Assembly: GCA_943787485.1 (NCBI GenBank)
Contig: CALSMP010000011.1
Coordinates: 1-64,000, forward strand
Direction: 5' to 3'
DNA: 64,000 nucleotides
Source of the DNA: an uncultured Luminiphilus sp.
GTDB taxonomy: Bacteria; Pseudomonadota; Gammaproteobacteria; Pseudomonadales; Halieaceae
Below, piece after piece: positions 1 to 9,405 of the stretch. Position 1 is the first letter of the stretch. Each line of letters starts with the position of its first letter. Below the pieces are notes generated by a model. The model was not told the origin of the DNA, searched no databases, and saw only the letters and a list, made by a program, of their open reading frames with translations. The position numbers were made by a program, and so were the translations under genes.

Positions 1-117
1 TGACCTTGCATAAATGACACGTCCCCGGGGCGCTGATACCCCCACTCGGTTCAAATGACTAAGGAGCACGGTGGCTCGGGATATTTACGCGCTTCATCTG
101 GGTCTGGACGCCCCCAT

Positions 118-366
118 CTATACCCTATTTTTTTGGGTGGGACAGCGAAATCGCCCCACAGAATAGCCACGTTTCATCTGATGTTTGGTCTTTCTTCCCG
201 AAACACGGCTCCGCCAGAGCCGAAAGGACCCGACTTTCAACTCGCTGCGCATCAGACGAATGACATCAGCTTCAGCGAGGCCATAATCACGCAATATCGC
301 CTCAAAAGGGGTGCGATCTTCCCACGCCATTTCGACAATGCGGCTTCTGTCAGTTGCACTTATCAT
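118..366 (-). CDS. DUF2805 / TIGR03643 family small protein
   Basis: A protein of about 82 residues whose sequence fits the TIGR03643 (DUF2805) family: a short N-terminal helical region, an acidic W-E-D segment near residues 15-17, the central LMRSELK stretch and the conserved SGRKTKH tail motif. Family function is not known; the size and basic helical pattern suggest nucleic-acid binding, which is inference. I chose the internal ATG at 366 (reading MISATDR) because family members start there; an ATG at 384 would add six residues. The last 20 residues after SGRKTKHQ look like a non-conserved extension. It stands alone, with no operon partner on its strand. Confidence 0.72.
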   Translation of the reverse strand: MISATDRSRIVEMAWEDRTPFEAILRDYGLAEADVIRLMRSELKVGSFRLWRSRVSGRKTKHQMKRGYSVGRFRCPTQKNRV

Positions 367-384
367 CCGTCGTTCCTGCCTCAC

Positions 385-722
385 TCTTCAGCTGGTGAAT
401 GCCCTGAAGTCAAGGGTAACCCTAGCACCCCCTAAAATCCGTGATGCACACCAGGCGTTGCTCGGTGAATCACGACAATACAACGACAACATACAAAGAC
501 GACGAAACGACAAAGTGGCCTTTCAGGGGCGCAGCGGCCCATGAAGCCTGCTGTTACCGCCCTGAATCATCTTGTCGATCACCTATGAACGCAACCCTCT
601 TTTCCTTTGGGTTTTTGTATCCAAAACCTCATACAGTACGCTCGACCATTAGAGGTTGAACTTGACGAGTTGCGTTGTGAGAGTATCCTCTTTTTTTGAT
701 GCCATAATAAGAAGACAAGATC
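385..722. other. Gene-free stretch before the 723 lipoprotein gene
   Basis: About 340 bases between divergent genes. The short plus-strand frames here have no recognisable protein features. The last part is AT-rich with a T-run near 692-698, followed by a purine-rich AAGAAGA just before the ATG at 723, which may serve as the ribosome binding site. I see no convincing promoter hexamers. Confidence 0.4.
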
Positions 723-1841
723 ATGAAATCGCTAGCTGTTGGATTAATTTTACCGCTCGTTATTGGGCTTACTGCCTGTTCCGATTCAAACCATACGCCA
801 GCACCGACACCCCCTGCGCCGACACCCGAGCCAGAACCAGAGCCGGTCCCCTTCGCCGAACTCTACGAGCAAGGTGTCGATCGCTATCTCGGCGAATTCA
901 CGCCAATGAGTGCTGCACCCGCAGATGGCATCGTGCAGCACACCTTTGGCGCAGGAGACGGACCGCTTTGCTTGGCAGGTGGCGAGTACACAATGGCCAC
1001 TCGGGATGGTGAAGACGAAACGCTCATGATTTTTCTCGAGGGGGGCGGTGCCTGCTGGAGCGAGTTTTGCCAGGCAACCCAAGAAGCATCTCCCGGTATT
1101 CCAGCCAGAGGGATCTTAGACGGTGCTGGAGCCAACAATCCCGCCGCCGATTTCAATGTGGCTTACTTTCCCTACTGTGATGGCTCAGTTTTCTCCGGCG
1201 ATATCGATATCGACGATGACGACGACGGCGTCATTGATCGAAACCACCGCGGATTAAAGAATCTGTCGGCAGGGCTTGATGTCGTGGCGTCAACCTATCC
1301 CAGTCCTTCAAGGATCGTGCTGACCGGTAACAGCGCCGGAGGGTTTGGGACTGATTACGCGCTGCCGCTCGTCAGAAAGCTTTACCCAGATGTTGCCATC
1401 GAGCTTATCAACGACTCAGGGGTGGGTGTTTCCAAGCCGGGCTTCGTCGACTTCCTCAGCGAGGAATGGAACGCCACCCAATTTATTCCAGCAAGCTGTG
1501 ATGACTGCATTACCGAAGGTGGGCACCTCACGGGCTATCACTTGTACCAGTTAAATGAGGATGCCAATTTGCGCATGGGATTTCTCAGCACAAAACGCGA
1601 CGTTGTCATCGCGGATATCTTTGTCGGAATCGGCGGAGAAGCCTTTGAGACAGAACTCCTCGCGGAAATGGCCGCACTTGAGGAGGGGGAGCCTGATCGC
1701 TTTCGCAGCCTAATCGCTGATGGTAACAGCCACACCTTCCTGCAAGCGCAGTTCACGCGTGAAGTCGGTGGCGTCGCTGTTTATCAATGGGTCACAGACA
1801 TGCTATCCGGCAGTGACGATTGGGTATCCGTTAGCGATTGA
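723..1841 (+). CDS. Pectinacetylesterase-family lipoprotein (alpha/beta hydrolase)
   Basis: A 372-residue lipoprotein. The first 18 residues form a signal peptide ending in an LTAC lipobox (Cys19), followed by a proline/glutamate-rich tether at about residues 25-42, so the enzyme is probably anchored in the outer membrane. The body matches the pectinacetylesterase / vtpJ-therm family: the FLEGGGACW strand near residue 105 and the nucleophile motif G-N-S-A-G-G with Ser near 204. An Asp-rich insertion (about residues 161-168) may bind calcium. The family deacetylates polysaccharides, but the substrate here is unknown. A purine-rich AAGAAGA precedes the ATG. A hairpin at 1849-1874 follows the stop codon. 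It converges with the amidohydrolase at 1887. Confidence 0.75.
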   Translation: MKSLAVGLILPLVIGLTACSDSNHTPAPTPPAPTPEPEPEPVPFAELYEQGVDRYLGEFTPMSAAPADGIVQHTFGAGDGPLCLAGGEYTMATRDGEDETLMIFLEGGGACWSEFCQATQEASPGIPARGILDGAGANNPAADFNVAYFPYCDGSVFSGDIDIDDDDDGVIDRNHRGLKNLSAGLDVVASTYPSPSRIVLTGNSAGGFGTDYALPLVRKLYPDVAIELINDSGVGVSKPGFVDFLSEEWNATQFIPASCDDCITEGGHLTGYHLYQLNEDANLRMGFLSTKRDVVIADIFVGIGGEAFETELLAEMAALEEGEPDRFRSLIADGNSHTFLQAQFTREVGGVAVYQWVTDMLSGSDDWVSVSD

Positions 1842-1848
1842 GTCTGGA

Positions 1849-1874
1849 TTAGCGGTCGGCGCGGAGACCGCTAA
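1849..1874. terminator. Hairpin between convergent genes
   Basis: A 9-base perfect inverted repeat (TTAGCGGTC / GACCGCTAA) with an 8-base loop between two convergent stop codons. There is no clean T-run on either side, so termination is inferred from position and symmetry. Confidence 0.45.
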
Positions 1875-1886
1875 CAATCCAAAAAG

Positions 1887-3755
1887 CTAGCCTGCTCGCA
1901 GTGCCTGACCCAGAGAAGTGGCACCCAGCGCCGGTGTAGCGGCACCCGCCTCCCAAGCAGAGGTTCCAGCAATCCACACTTGGTCGACAATACCCTCGGA
2001 TCTGTTGACCATTTGCGCATGATCAAACACCTCTCGGTGTATCAGCTGACGCGTCTGGTCGGGCTCCCAGGCATCGAGGGCATCGGGATTAATCAACACC
2101 AAATCCGCCTGTGCGCCTATATCGATCGTGCCTACATTCAACCCAAACACCTCGGCGGGCTTGCGGGTGAGCCGATGGACCATCTCAGCGACGGTCGCTT
2201 CACTCTGTTGCTTAGCCAGTTTCAGCGACATCAAGTTGGCATCAAAGAATGCCATGTTGGTGATGTGCGCACCCGAGTCGTTAAACCCCGGCAGAGTATT
2301 TTCTTCCAAGAGTAGCTCTAGTGTAGCCCGGTTACCTTGATTACCGACGTCGGCATAAAACCGGAAGTGTCGATCATAGCGACGGAGCAAATGTAGGATG
2401 AATCCAGCTTCATCCGTGCCGACCTCAGGAAACGAATCAAAAGCCTCCCGTTCTGCTTCGGAGCGCACCGAAGCCGAGTCACCGGCCTTGTAGCGGTTGA
2501 GTCGGGTCATGACTGTCTGAAAACTTTCGCCGTCCCAGTCAGCCACCGGAGCGCCATCAAAGATCAGCAAGGCAGGATCCCGGATCACCAAATTATCCGG
2601 TATACCCATGCGGGTTTTCCAACTGGCAAAATCGCCCCCGGTCCTACCATGCATCCATTCTCGCCTGAATTCCGCCTCCCAAGCCGGATCATTGAGTAAG
2701 GCCATGCGTCCTTCGACATCGTCATACTCCTTAGCAATCAGCTGCGACGTCGAGCTCATTTCCTCAAATAGGGGGCTGACAATGCCATCCGACCACACGC
2801 GAAAGTTTGTTCCCAAGGCCTGAAAATGCATGTCGCCTTTGAAAAGCCGAGAGTTCATGAGCTTGGCAAACTTGAGCAGGGTACGACTAAGTTTAGGTGC
2901 AGCCGTCATTTCCATCGCAGATAGCGCCGAAGTTTTCAGCGTCTTTCCAAACAGTCGGCCGCTGGTCAAAGTGAAATACAAGAACGCCTTCAGTCGATTT
3001 TCTATAATCGGCGTGGTTTGCCAGACGCGATTGTGACGTCGCACCACGGAAAGCAGGCGTTTCAATTCCCCAAAGCTCGCAAATTGGGTCGGTATACGTT
3101 TTTCAGTATTAGGGTCATTGGATAAGTAGTGGAAAGGAAGTCCATCAGTACTCATACCGATGTAGCCCTGGTCCATAGCGTCCTCAAGTAATGACTCCAT
3201 TTTTTCGAGCTCCGCATTGGTGGGCGCTCGGCTTATGCTGTTGTCCAAGCCCATAGCCTCGATCCGGAGCATGGAGTGGGGTACGAAGGCTGCGACGTTA
3301 GGCCCGAGGGGAATGGCGCCGAAGTGGTCGAGGTAGTCGCCGGTATTGTCCCAGGTTAGCGCGTCAGCGCATTTTCGCAGCACCGACTTTGGAATGTTTT
3401 CAACCCGAGTGAAGCAATCCACGATAGGCTCTTGCCCGTTTGCTTCTTGCCGTCCAAAGCATGTTCCAAGACTGCAGTTACCCACCAACACCGTCGTCGT
3501 GCCATGGCGTACCACCTCTGGCAACCCCGGCTCTAGATCAACCTCCAGATCGAGGTGAGTGTGGATATCGAGCATGCCCGGTAACAGCCAGCGGCCCTCG
3601 GCGTTAATCACCTCAGCGGCTATCTCCGGCGGCAGGCTTTCTCCCCTAGCAACAACCCGCCCACCCTTCACGGCTACATCCTGAAACACCGGCGCACCAC
3701 CCGTGCCATCAAACACCTTGGCGCCACTGATAAGTAAATCCCACTGATGTGTCAC
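1887..3755 (-). CDS. N-acyl-D-amino-acid deacylase-type amidohydrolase
   Basis: A 622-residue amidohydrolase of the D-aminoacylase family (amidohydrolase superfamily, composite beta-sandwich plus TIM barrel). The metal site begins with DIHTH (His65, His67), followed by the family's GNCSLG loop near residue 93; the late DSGAH motif near residue 493 supplies the catalytic Asp. Family members hydrolyse N-acyl-D-amino acids or related amides; many have unknown substrates. No signal peptide, so cytoplasmic. It is slightly longer than classical D-aminoacylases (about 480-500 residues), mainly through a central insertion. It sits alone on the minus strand, convergent with the lipoprotein and divergent from the propeller/amidohydrolase gene. 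Confidence 0.8.
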   Translation of the reverse strand: MTHQWDLLISGAKVFDGTGGAPVFQDVAVKGGRVVARGESLPPEIAAEVINAEGRWLLPGMLDIHTHLDLEVDLEPGLPEVVRHGTTTVLVGNCSLGTCFGRQEANGQEPIVDCFTRVENIPKSVLRKCADALTWDNTGDYLDHFGAIPLGPNVAAFVPHSMLRIEAMGLDNSISRAPTNAELEKMESLLEDAMDQGYIGMSTDGLPFHYLSNDPNTEKRIPTQFASFGELKRLLSVVRRHNRVWQTTPIIENRLKAFLYFTLTSGRLFGKTLKTSALSAMEMTAAPKLSRTLLKFAKLMNSRLFKGDMHFQALGTNFRVWSDGIVSPLFEEMSSTSQLIAKEYDDVEGRMALLNDPAWEAEFRREWMHGRTGGDFASWKTRMGIPDNLVIRDPALLIFDGAPVADWDGESFQTVMTRLNRYKAGDSASVRSEAEREAFDSFPEVGTDEAGFILHLLRRYDRHFRFYADVGNQGNRATLELLLEENTLPGFNDSGAHITNMAFFDANLMSLKLAKQQSEATVAEMVHRLTRKPAEVFGLNVGTIDIGAQADLVLINPDALDAWEPDQTRQLIHREVFDHAQMVNRSEGIVDQVWIAGTSAWEAGAATPALGATSLGQALRAG

Positions 3756-3965
3756 GTCTGACTGCCCCCAAATGTACTTTTACGCGGGGCGAAAGTGTGC
3801 CGGCTTTAGCCCCGATTGTCATCTATCGCAGGATCTTTTTGCAGCTTTCTCCGCTTGTGGCCAGGCTCCTCTCTCTCAGCCAAACGTGCTGTCAGCATGG
3901 CCCTTTCCCCTTCTTGACGGTTGTAGTAGTTTCGCACTCCCCCCGCGAAATATCGGATTTAGGCC

Positions 3966-6900
3966 ATGGTCTCAGCTGTCGCTCCAACCACCCGTTCCCG
4001 TCAGACTCACCTGCATGCTCTCTCTCAACGCCGGGTGCTCAACAGTCTACGCCGTATGCTGATCACCTTGCTCACCCTGTCAACGATAATGGCTGGGCAA
4101 ACCCGTGCTGATGAGCAGGAGACATCTTGGAACGTCATGGCACCGCCAGGACCCTGGCGGGACATTTCAATTGATACCACGACAACCACGTGGTCATTTC
4201 TGGACGTTAGCCCCGATGGCCGTGAGATTGTTTTTGATATGTTGGGAGATATCTACACCGTCCCGATTGAAGGAGGTGACGCCGCGCCGCTAACACAGGG
4301 TATCGAGTGGAATTTCCAGCCGACCTACAGCCCGGATGGAGGCTCAATCGCCTTCATCTCGGATCGCGACGGCAACGATAACCTTTGGATTCTGGACCGC
4401 GAGACGGGTTCAGTCAGCCAAGTGTCTAGCGAAAGAAGGTACAACATACACAATCCGGCCTGGTCGCCAGATGGCCAGTGGATCGCCGGACGTAAAGGTA
4501 TCGTCTCTCGGCGAAGCATTCCCGCCGGCGAAATCTGGCTCTATAACGCCATGGGTGGAGGCGGCGTGCCCCTTGTCAAGCATCCAGATGGCGAGAAAGC
4601 TCAAAAGTCTATCGCTGAGCCCGCCTTTACCCCTGATGGAAAACATATCTACTTCAGTCAGGATGTCACGTCGGGCTGGGTTTGGCAGTACAACAAAGAC
4701 TCCACCGGCGAACTCTTCGGGATTAAGCGATTGGATCTAGCCACGGGTGATACGGTCACGGTCACCGGTGGTGCGGGTGGCGCCGTGCGGCCGGTTCCCT
4801 CTCCAAATGGTGACTCTCTGGCCTTCGTCAAGCGGCTTTCGAATTCTAATAGCGCCATTTTTGTCAAAGACCTCAAATCGGGTGCCGAGCGCGCCGTGTA
4901 CAGCACTCTCGAGCGGGACAATCAGGAAACTGCGGGCAGTCATGGCAACACAACCGCCTTCGATTGGCTACCCAACGGCAAGGAGTTGATATTCTGGAGT
5001 GCCGGCCAGTTTCATCGTGTCGATGTGGCCACGGGAGACACGTCGACCATTCCCATCCGCGTAAAAGCTAACCTACAACTTCGTGATACCGTTCGGTTCC
5101 CCGTAGAGGTCTCACCCGCTTCCTTCAACACCAAGATGCTGCGCTGGGCCCAACAGGCACCGGATGCCAAATCCGCCGTATTTCAGGCCCTAGGCCATCT
5201 CTATCGAAAAGACCTCACCGGCGATTCGAGCGCTCCACCGACGCGTCTGACGCGACAGACCAGCGACCTGGAATATTGGCCATCACTAACCGCCGACGGT
5301 CGATCGGTGGTGTACAGCACATGGAATGACAAAACCCTGGGGGCGATCAAAAAAGTGAGTAGCCGGGGAGGCAAGCCCGAGACACTCACCGCCGAGCCCG
5401 GACACTACGTCGAACCGCGCTTTTCACCCGATGGCAAGCAGATCGTCTATCGAAAGATCACAGGCGGTTATCTGCTGAGCCCATTATGGTCGACCGAGCC
5501 CGGCATCTACCGCCTGGCCCTCGATGGCTCCGAGCCCGTCAAGCTCACCCGCTACGGCGCCGACGCCCACTTCAATGCCGAGGGTGATCGCGTGTTTTTC
5601 TCTACCCGTGGCGAGGGTGGCTTGGAGTTGCGAAGCGTTAATTTGCAGGGGCAGGATGAAATAACCCATGCAACCGGACGACAGGTAACCAGCTACTCGA
5701 TCTCTCCTAATGGCAAATGGCTCGCTTTTACCGAGCACTTCACGGCCTATGTCATGCCATTTACCGATACCGGCAGCCCACTCAATATAGCCCGAGATAA
5801 CTCGGCGATTCCAACCAAGGCCGCCTCTCTAAAGGCCGGGGAATTTCTGCATTGGAGTCAGGACAGTAGCGCCCTGCTCTGGTCCAACGGTCCGGTCCTA
5901 ATGCGTCGCGACATGAGTGATATATTTTTGTCGGATGCTTTGACAGATGAAGATGAGTCCGAAGACAAGCCTCAAGCAGAGATAGCTGCGTTTAATCTGA
6001 GCTTCGAAGTGGAAACCGAGATACCGGCCAGTTCTGTTGCCCTGGTTGGAGCAACCGTTGTCACGATGCGGGATGCTGGAGCCGTTCAAGAGGTGATCGA
6101 AAACGGCACCGTCGTTGTCGTCGGCAACCGAATTTCGGCGGTGGGTACGGCCACCGACATCGCCATTCCAAAACAAGCAACGGTTTTAGATGTGACGGGA
6201 AAGACGATTGTGCCCGGCTTCATCGACGCGCACGCCCACGGCGGTATGGCCAGCGAGGAGATAATTCCTCAGCAGAACTGGATGCAATACTCCAACCTAG
6301 CCTTTGGGGTGACAACCATTCACGACCCAAGCAATGACACCAGCGAGATTTTTGCGCATGCCGAAATGCAGCGCACCGGTCAGATCCTGGGGCCGCGCAC
6401 CTACTCGACGGGCACCATTCTCTACGGCGCCAACTCGCCCAGTGCTACCTCGGAAGTCCACAACCTTGATGAGGCTGAATTTCATATCCAGCGACTAAAA
6501 GCCGCCGGGGCTATATCGGTCAAAAGTTACAACCAGCTGGCCCGAAGCGCCCGACAGCAAATTATCGAGGCCGCTGATCGCCACCAGATCATGGTCATGC
6601 CCGAAGGCGGCATGAAGTTTCAGCACAATTTGAACCAGCTGGTAGACGGCCATACCAGCATTGAGCACTCAATCCCCATCGCCCATATCTATGACGATGT
6701 GAAGCAGCTCTGGCGGGCGACCGAGACGGGCTATGTGCCGACCTTCGGTGTCGCCTATGGCGGCATTTCCGGCGAAAACTATTTTTACGATCGGACAGAG
6801 GTTTGGCGTAACGAGCGCCTCATGCGGTACACCCCTAAACAATTTGTCGAACCGCGAAGCATGCGGCGAACAACCGCCCCGGATCACCATTACAATCATG

Positions 6901-7352
6901 TCAATGTAGCCAGCACCGCTAAGGAACTGCGAGACCTCGGCGTACCGGTCATGATCGGCGCCCACGGCCAGCGCGAAGGGCTGGCTGCCCACTGGGAGAT
7001 GTGGATTATGGTGCAGGGTGGATTTAGTCCCTGGGAGGCGCTTCGGGGCGCAACAAGTGACGCCGCCAAGCATCTAGGTATGGACAAGGATCTTGGATCC
7101 ATCGAAGCCGGTAAGCTGGCTGACTTAGTCATCATAGAGGGCGATGTGCTGACTGATATTAGGCAGTCAGAATACATCTCACACACCATGCTCAATGGGC
7201 GACTTTATGAAGCGGCTTCCATGAATGAGGTGGTAACGGGCGATCGGCGTCGCGAGCCCTTTTACTTTGAGGGCATCAGCGGTCACCTCTTGCCCAAAGA
7301 GACCACAGAGGCGATAGAAACCAAAATGGAGCGCCATCACTGGCGGCATTAA
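3966..7352 (+). CDS. Periplasmic TolB-like beta-propeller / amidohydrolase fusion
   Basis: A 1128-residue two-part protein. After a basic leader and a hydrophobic segment (about residues 31-48) come repeated propeller blades of the WD40-like/TolB type, recognisable by SPDG-style turns (SPDGREIVF, SPDGGSIAF, SPDGQWIAG, SPDGKQIVY). From about residue 690 an imidazolonepropionase-like amidohydrolase domain follows, with the metal motif DAHAHGG near residue 755, the IEHS segment and the GAHGQREG segment. The family includes secreted peptidase-like and isoaspartyl-type hydrolases; substrate unknown. A more natural start may be the ATG at 4056, directly before the signal peptide, but neither start has a clear ribosome binding site. 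The MetE-like gene follows after 32 bases, so the two may be cotranscribed. Confidence 0.82.
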   Translation: MVSAVAPTTRSRQTHLHALSQRRVLNSLRRMLITLLTLSTIMAGQTRADEQETSWNVMAPPGPWRDISIDTTTTTWSFLDVSPDGREIVFDMLGDIYTVPIEGGDAAPLTQGIEWNFQPTYSPDGGSIAFISDRDGNDNLWILDRETGSVSQVSSERRYNIHNPAWSPDGQWIAGRKGIVSRRSIPAGEIWLYNAMGGGGVPLVKHPDGEKAQKSIAEPAFTPDGKHIYFSQDVTSGWVWQYNKDSTGELFGIKRLDLATGDTVTVTGGAGGAVRPVPSPNGDSLAFVKRLSNSNSAIFVKDLKSGAERAVYSTLERDNQETAGSHGNTTAFDWLPNGKELIFWSAGQFHRVDVATGDTSTIPIRVKANLQLRDTVRFPVEVSPASFNTKMLRWAQQAPDAKSAVFQALGHLYRKDLTGDSSAPPTRLTRQTSDLEYWPSLTADGRSVVYSTWNDKTLGAIKKVSSRGGKPETLTAEPGHYVEPRFSPDGKQIVYRKITGGYLLSPLWSTEPGIYRLALDGSEPVKLTRYGADAHFNAEGDRVFFSTRGEGGLELRSVNLQGQDEITHATGRQVTSYSISPNGKWLAFTEHFTAYVMPFTDTGSPLNIARDNSAIPTKAASLKAGEFLHWSQDSSALLWSNGPVLMRRDMSDIFLSDALTDEDESEDKPQAEIAAFNLSFEVETEIPASSVALVGATVVTMRDAGAVQEVIENGTVVVVGNRISAVGTATDIAIPKQATVLDVTGKTIVPGFIDAHAHGGMASEEIIPQQNWMQYSNLAFGVTTIHDPSNDTSEIFAHAEMQRTGQILGPRTYSTGTILYGANSPSATSEVHNLDEAEFHIQRLKAAGAISVKSYNQLARSARQQIIEAADRHQIMVMPEGGMKFQHNLNQLVDGHTSIEHSIPIAHIYDDVKQLWRATETGYVPTFGVAYGGISGENYFYDRTEVWRNERLMRYTPKQFVEPRSMRRTTAPDHHYNHVNVASTAKELRDLGVPVMIGAHGQREGLAAHWEMWIMVQGGFSPWEALRGATSDAAKHLGMDKDLGSIEAGKLADLVIIEGDVLTDIRQSEYISHTMLNGRLYEAASMNEVVTGDRRREPFYFEGISGHLLPKETTEAIETKMERHHWRH

Positions 7353-7384
7353 ACGGAGCAAGTAACTCCAGCGGAGGCAAACCC

Positions 7385-8527
7385 ATGACACCCCCAATTA
7401 TTCCCTGCACGCACACGGGCAGTCTGCCACGGCCCGATGAGTTGGTTCGGCTGATGTTCGCGGTTGCCGATGATATTCCCGTGGATCAGTCGGCGCTAGA
7501 CGAGGCAATCACCAAAGCCATCGGCGAGGTCGTTCAAAAGCAAATCGATGCGGGGGTCACGGTGATCAATGATGGCGAAATGTCAAAGCCATCCTACGCG
7601 ACTTACGTGCAAGATCGCTTGTCGGGCTTTCGGGGTGAGTCGGTACAAAATTATTTCTTTGATGACTTGCAGGACTTTCCGCGCAGCGCCGAGATGGTGG
7701 CGGGGAACCCGGGACGACGAAAGCGAAAAGCCCCAAGCTGTACTGAAGCGATTACGGTGGTTAACGGGCAGGCCGCCATCGATGACATGACTGCGCTGGT
7801 CGCTGCCGCCAAGGCCAGAGGCCATGAGCAAATTTTTTCGAGTGCCGCTTCGCCCGGCGTGATTTCACTATTTTTTGGCAATGATTTTTACGACAGCCAT
7901 GAAGAGTATGTTTTTGCGATTGCCGAAGCCATGCGTCACGAGTACGAAGCGATCGCCAATGCCGGCGCGATTGTTCAGCTGGATTGCCCAGATTTAGCCA
8001 TGGGACGCCACTCAGCCTACGCCACCCAAGATCTAGCCGAGTTTCAACAGACTATTGGCACCAACATTGCAGCGCTAAATCACGCGGTCAGAAATATTCC
8101 GGAGGAGCAACTCCGCATGCATCTTTGCTGGGGTAACTACCCGGGCCCGCACCATCACGATGTTCCCATCAAGGACATCATTGACATTGTCTGGACGGCG
8201 AAGCCGCAGACCGTACTGGTCGAGGGGGCCAATTCCAGGCACGCCCATGAATGGGCCGTGCTGAAAGAATTGGGAGTACCGCCACATAAAAAACTGTGCC
8301 CGGGGCTGATTGAACCCCAGTCAAACTACATAGAACATCCGGATCTGGTGGCACAGCGCCTAATGCAGTGGGCGCAAGTCATCGATCCTGAGCGATTAAT
8401 GGCTGGGGTGGACTGTGGATTCTCGGTGCACGTGGGCAGTACAAGCATCGATCCCGATGTCGCTTTTGCCAAGTTGGCTTCCCTGGCCCAAGGTTGCGAA
8501 ATAGCCTCGAAAAAATTGTTTGCCTAG
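7385..8527 (+). CDS. MetE-like cobalamin-independent methyltransferase (C-terminal domain type)
   Basis: A 380-residue protein matching only the catalytic C-terminal half of cobalamin-independent methionine synthase (full MetE is about 750 residues). Visible family motifs are the opening THTGSLPRP (residues 9-17), the INDGEMSKP strand, the zinc-type HLCWGN segment near residue 246 and DCGF near residue 342. Such stand-alone proteins transfer methyl groups to a thiol or act on unknown methyl donors; many are not true methionine synthases. An AGCGGAGG ribosome binding site precedes the ATG. It follows the propeller/amidohydrolase gene closely. In a genome rich in methylated-amine genes, a methyl-transfer role is plausible but unproven. 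Confidence 0.8.
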   Translation: MTPPIIPCTHTGSLPRPDELVRLMFAVADDIPVDQSALDEAITKAIGEVVQKQIDAGVTVINDGEMSKPSYATYVQDRLSGFRGESVQNYFFDDLQDFPRSAEMVAGNPGRRKRKAPSCTEAITVVNGQAAIDDMTALVAAAKARGHEQIFSSAASPGVISLFFGNDFYDSHEEYVFAIAEAMRHEYEAIANAGAIVQLDCPDLAMGRHSAYATQDLAEFQQTIGTNIAALNHAVRNIPEEQLRMHLCWGNYPGPHHHDVPIKDIIDIVWTAKPQTVLVEGANSRHAHEWAVLKELGVPPHKKLCPGLIEPQSNYIEHPDLVAQRLMQWAQVIDPERLMAGVDCGFSVHVGSTSIDPDVAFAKLASLAQGCEIASKKLFA

Positions 8528-8539
8528 ATAGACATGAAG

Positions 8540-8559
8540 GGCAGGCGCCGGCGCCTGCC
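8540..8559. terminator. Perfect GC-rich palindrome between convergent genes
   Basis: A 20-base perfect palindrome (two 10-base arms, GGCAGGCGCC and its complement) lies between the stop codons at 8527 and 8576. It can form a hairpin on either strand. There is no T-run, so its use as a bidirectional terminator is an inference from position. Confidence 0.45.
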
Positions 8560-8575
8560 AAGCACCCGTCACCGA

Positions 8576-9289
8576 TCAGTATTTTGCATCGTGATAGACG
8601 TTTTGCACGTCCTCGCAGGCGTTCAATAGATCGAGGAGTTTTTCAAACTGGGCCAACTCGTCACCTGCAATCGGGGTCTCTCCCTTCGGAACCCACTGTA
8701 TTTCGTCAACGTCAAAATCAATCTCTGGATAGGCGTCTGTGAGCGCATTGCGCGTCTTCGCATACTCGGTATTGGGGGCTATCACCGTGAGCATGCCATC
8801 TTCGTTTTCTATTTCTGTCACGTCGACATCAGCCATTAGCAAGGTCTCCAGAGCTTCCTCCTCGTCGCCCTGAAAAACGAATACCGCTGCGTGATCGAAC
8901 ATATGCGCCACCGTTCCCGGAGTCCCAATCTTGCCCTTACCTTTGGTAAAAGCGGGACGCACATCGCCGATAGTGCGGTTGGCATTATCCGTAAGGCACT
9001 CCACCAGCACCATAACGCCACCGGGCCCAAAACCCTCATAACGCAGGGTTTGATAGTCCTCTCCAATGCCCGAACCCGCTTTATCAATCGCCTTTTCAAT
9101 GACGTGCGAGGGCACCTGATCTTTTTTTGCTCGCTCTATCAGGGACCGGAGCGACAGGTTAGCCGCTGGATCCGTACCACCCGACTTAGCACTCACGTAT
9201 ATTTCTCGGCTGTACCGTGAATAGACGGAGGTTTTCATTGCCGCAGTTTTCGCCATAGATAGCTTGCGGTTTTGATAGGCTCGACCCAT
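8576..9289 (-). CDS. YebC/PmpR family protein, YeeN type
   Basis: A 237-residue YebC/PmpR-family protein. It opens with [15 protein letters not shown] and the [14 protein letters not shown] stretch, a form closer to E. coli YeeN than to YebC. The central R-Y-E-G-F-G-P-G-G motif (around residue 83) and the D-N-A-N-R-T segment are family hallmarks. Members were described as DNA-binding regulators, and more recent work links some of them to relief of ribosome stalling; which applies here cannot be read from sequence. Full length for the family. A monocistronic gene, convergent with the MetE-like gene. Confidence 0.88.
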   Translation of the reverse strand: MGRAYQNRKLSMAKTAAMKTSVYSRYSREIYVSAKSGGTDPAANLSLRSLIERAKKDQVPSHVIEKAIDKAGSGIGEDYQTLRYEGFGPGGVMVLVECLTDNANRTIGDVRPAFTKGKGKIGTPGTVAHMFDHAAVFVFQGDEEEALETLLMADVDVTEIENEDGMLTVIAPNTEYAKTRNALTDAYPEIDFDVDEIQWVPKGETPIAGDELAQFEKLLDLLNACEDVQNVYHDAKY

Positions 9290-9405
9290 TGATCTTTTCC
9301 TTCAGGAATAACGACGTTACGGATTCACCGGGTCAATGGTAGCCGGAATCATCAGCGGGGTTAAGGCACTCAACCGACCTACGGCGATATTTTAACGCAG
9401 CCCGT

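Noticed and set aside
55-435. Plus-strand open frame of 126 codons across the DUF2805 gene
   Set aside because: It lies opposite a recognised family protein, has no domain-like pattern, and is low in hydrophobic core positions.
3749-4111. Plus-strand frames overlapping the start of the propeller/amidohydrolase gene
   Set aside because: They run out of frame into a clear signal peptide and family domain and show no protein features.
8540-8559. Recombination or dimer-resolution site at the 20-base palindrome
   Set aside because: It lies exactly between convergent stop codons and fits a terminator hairpin; nothing suggests recombination.
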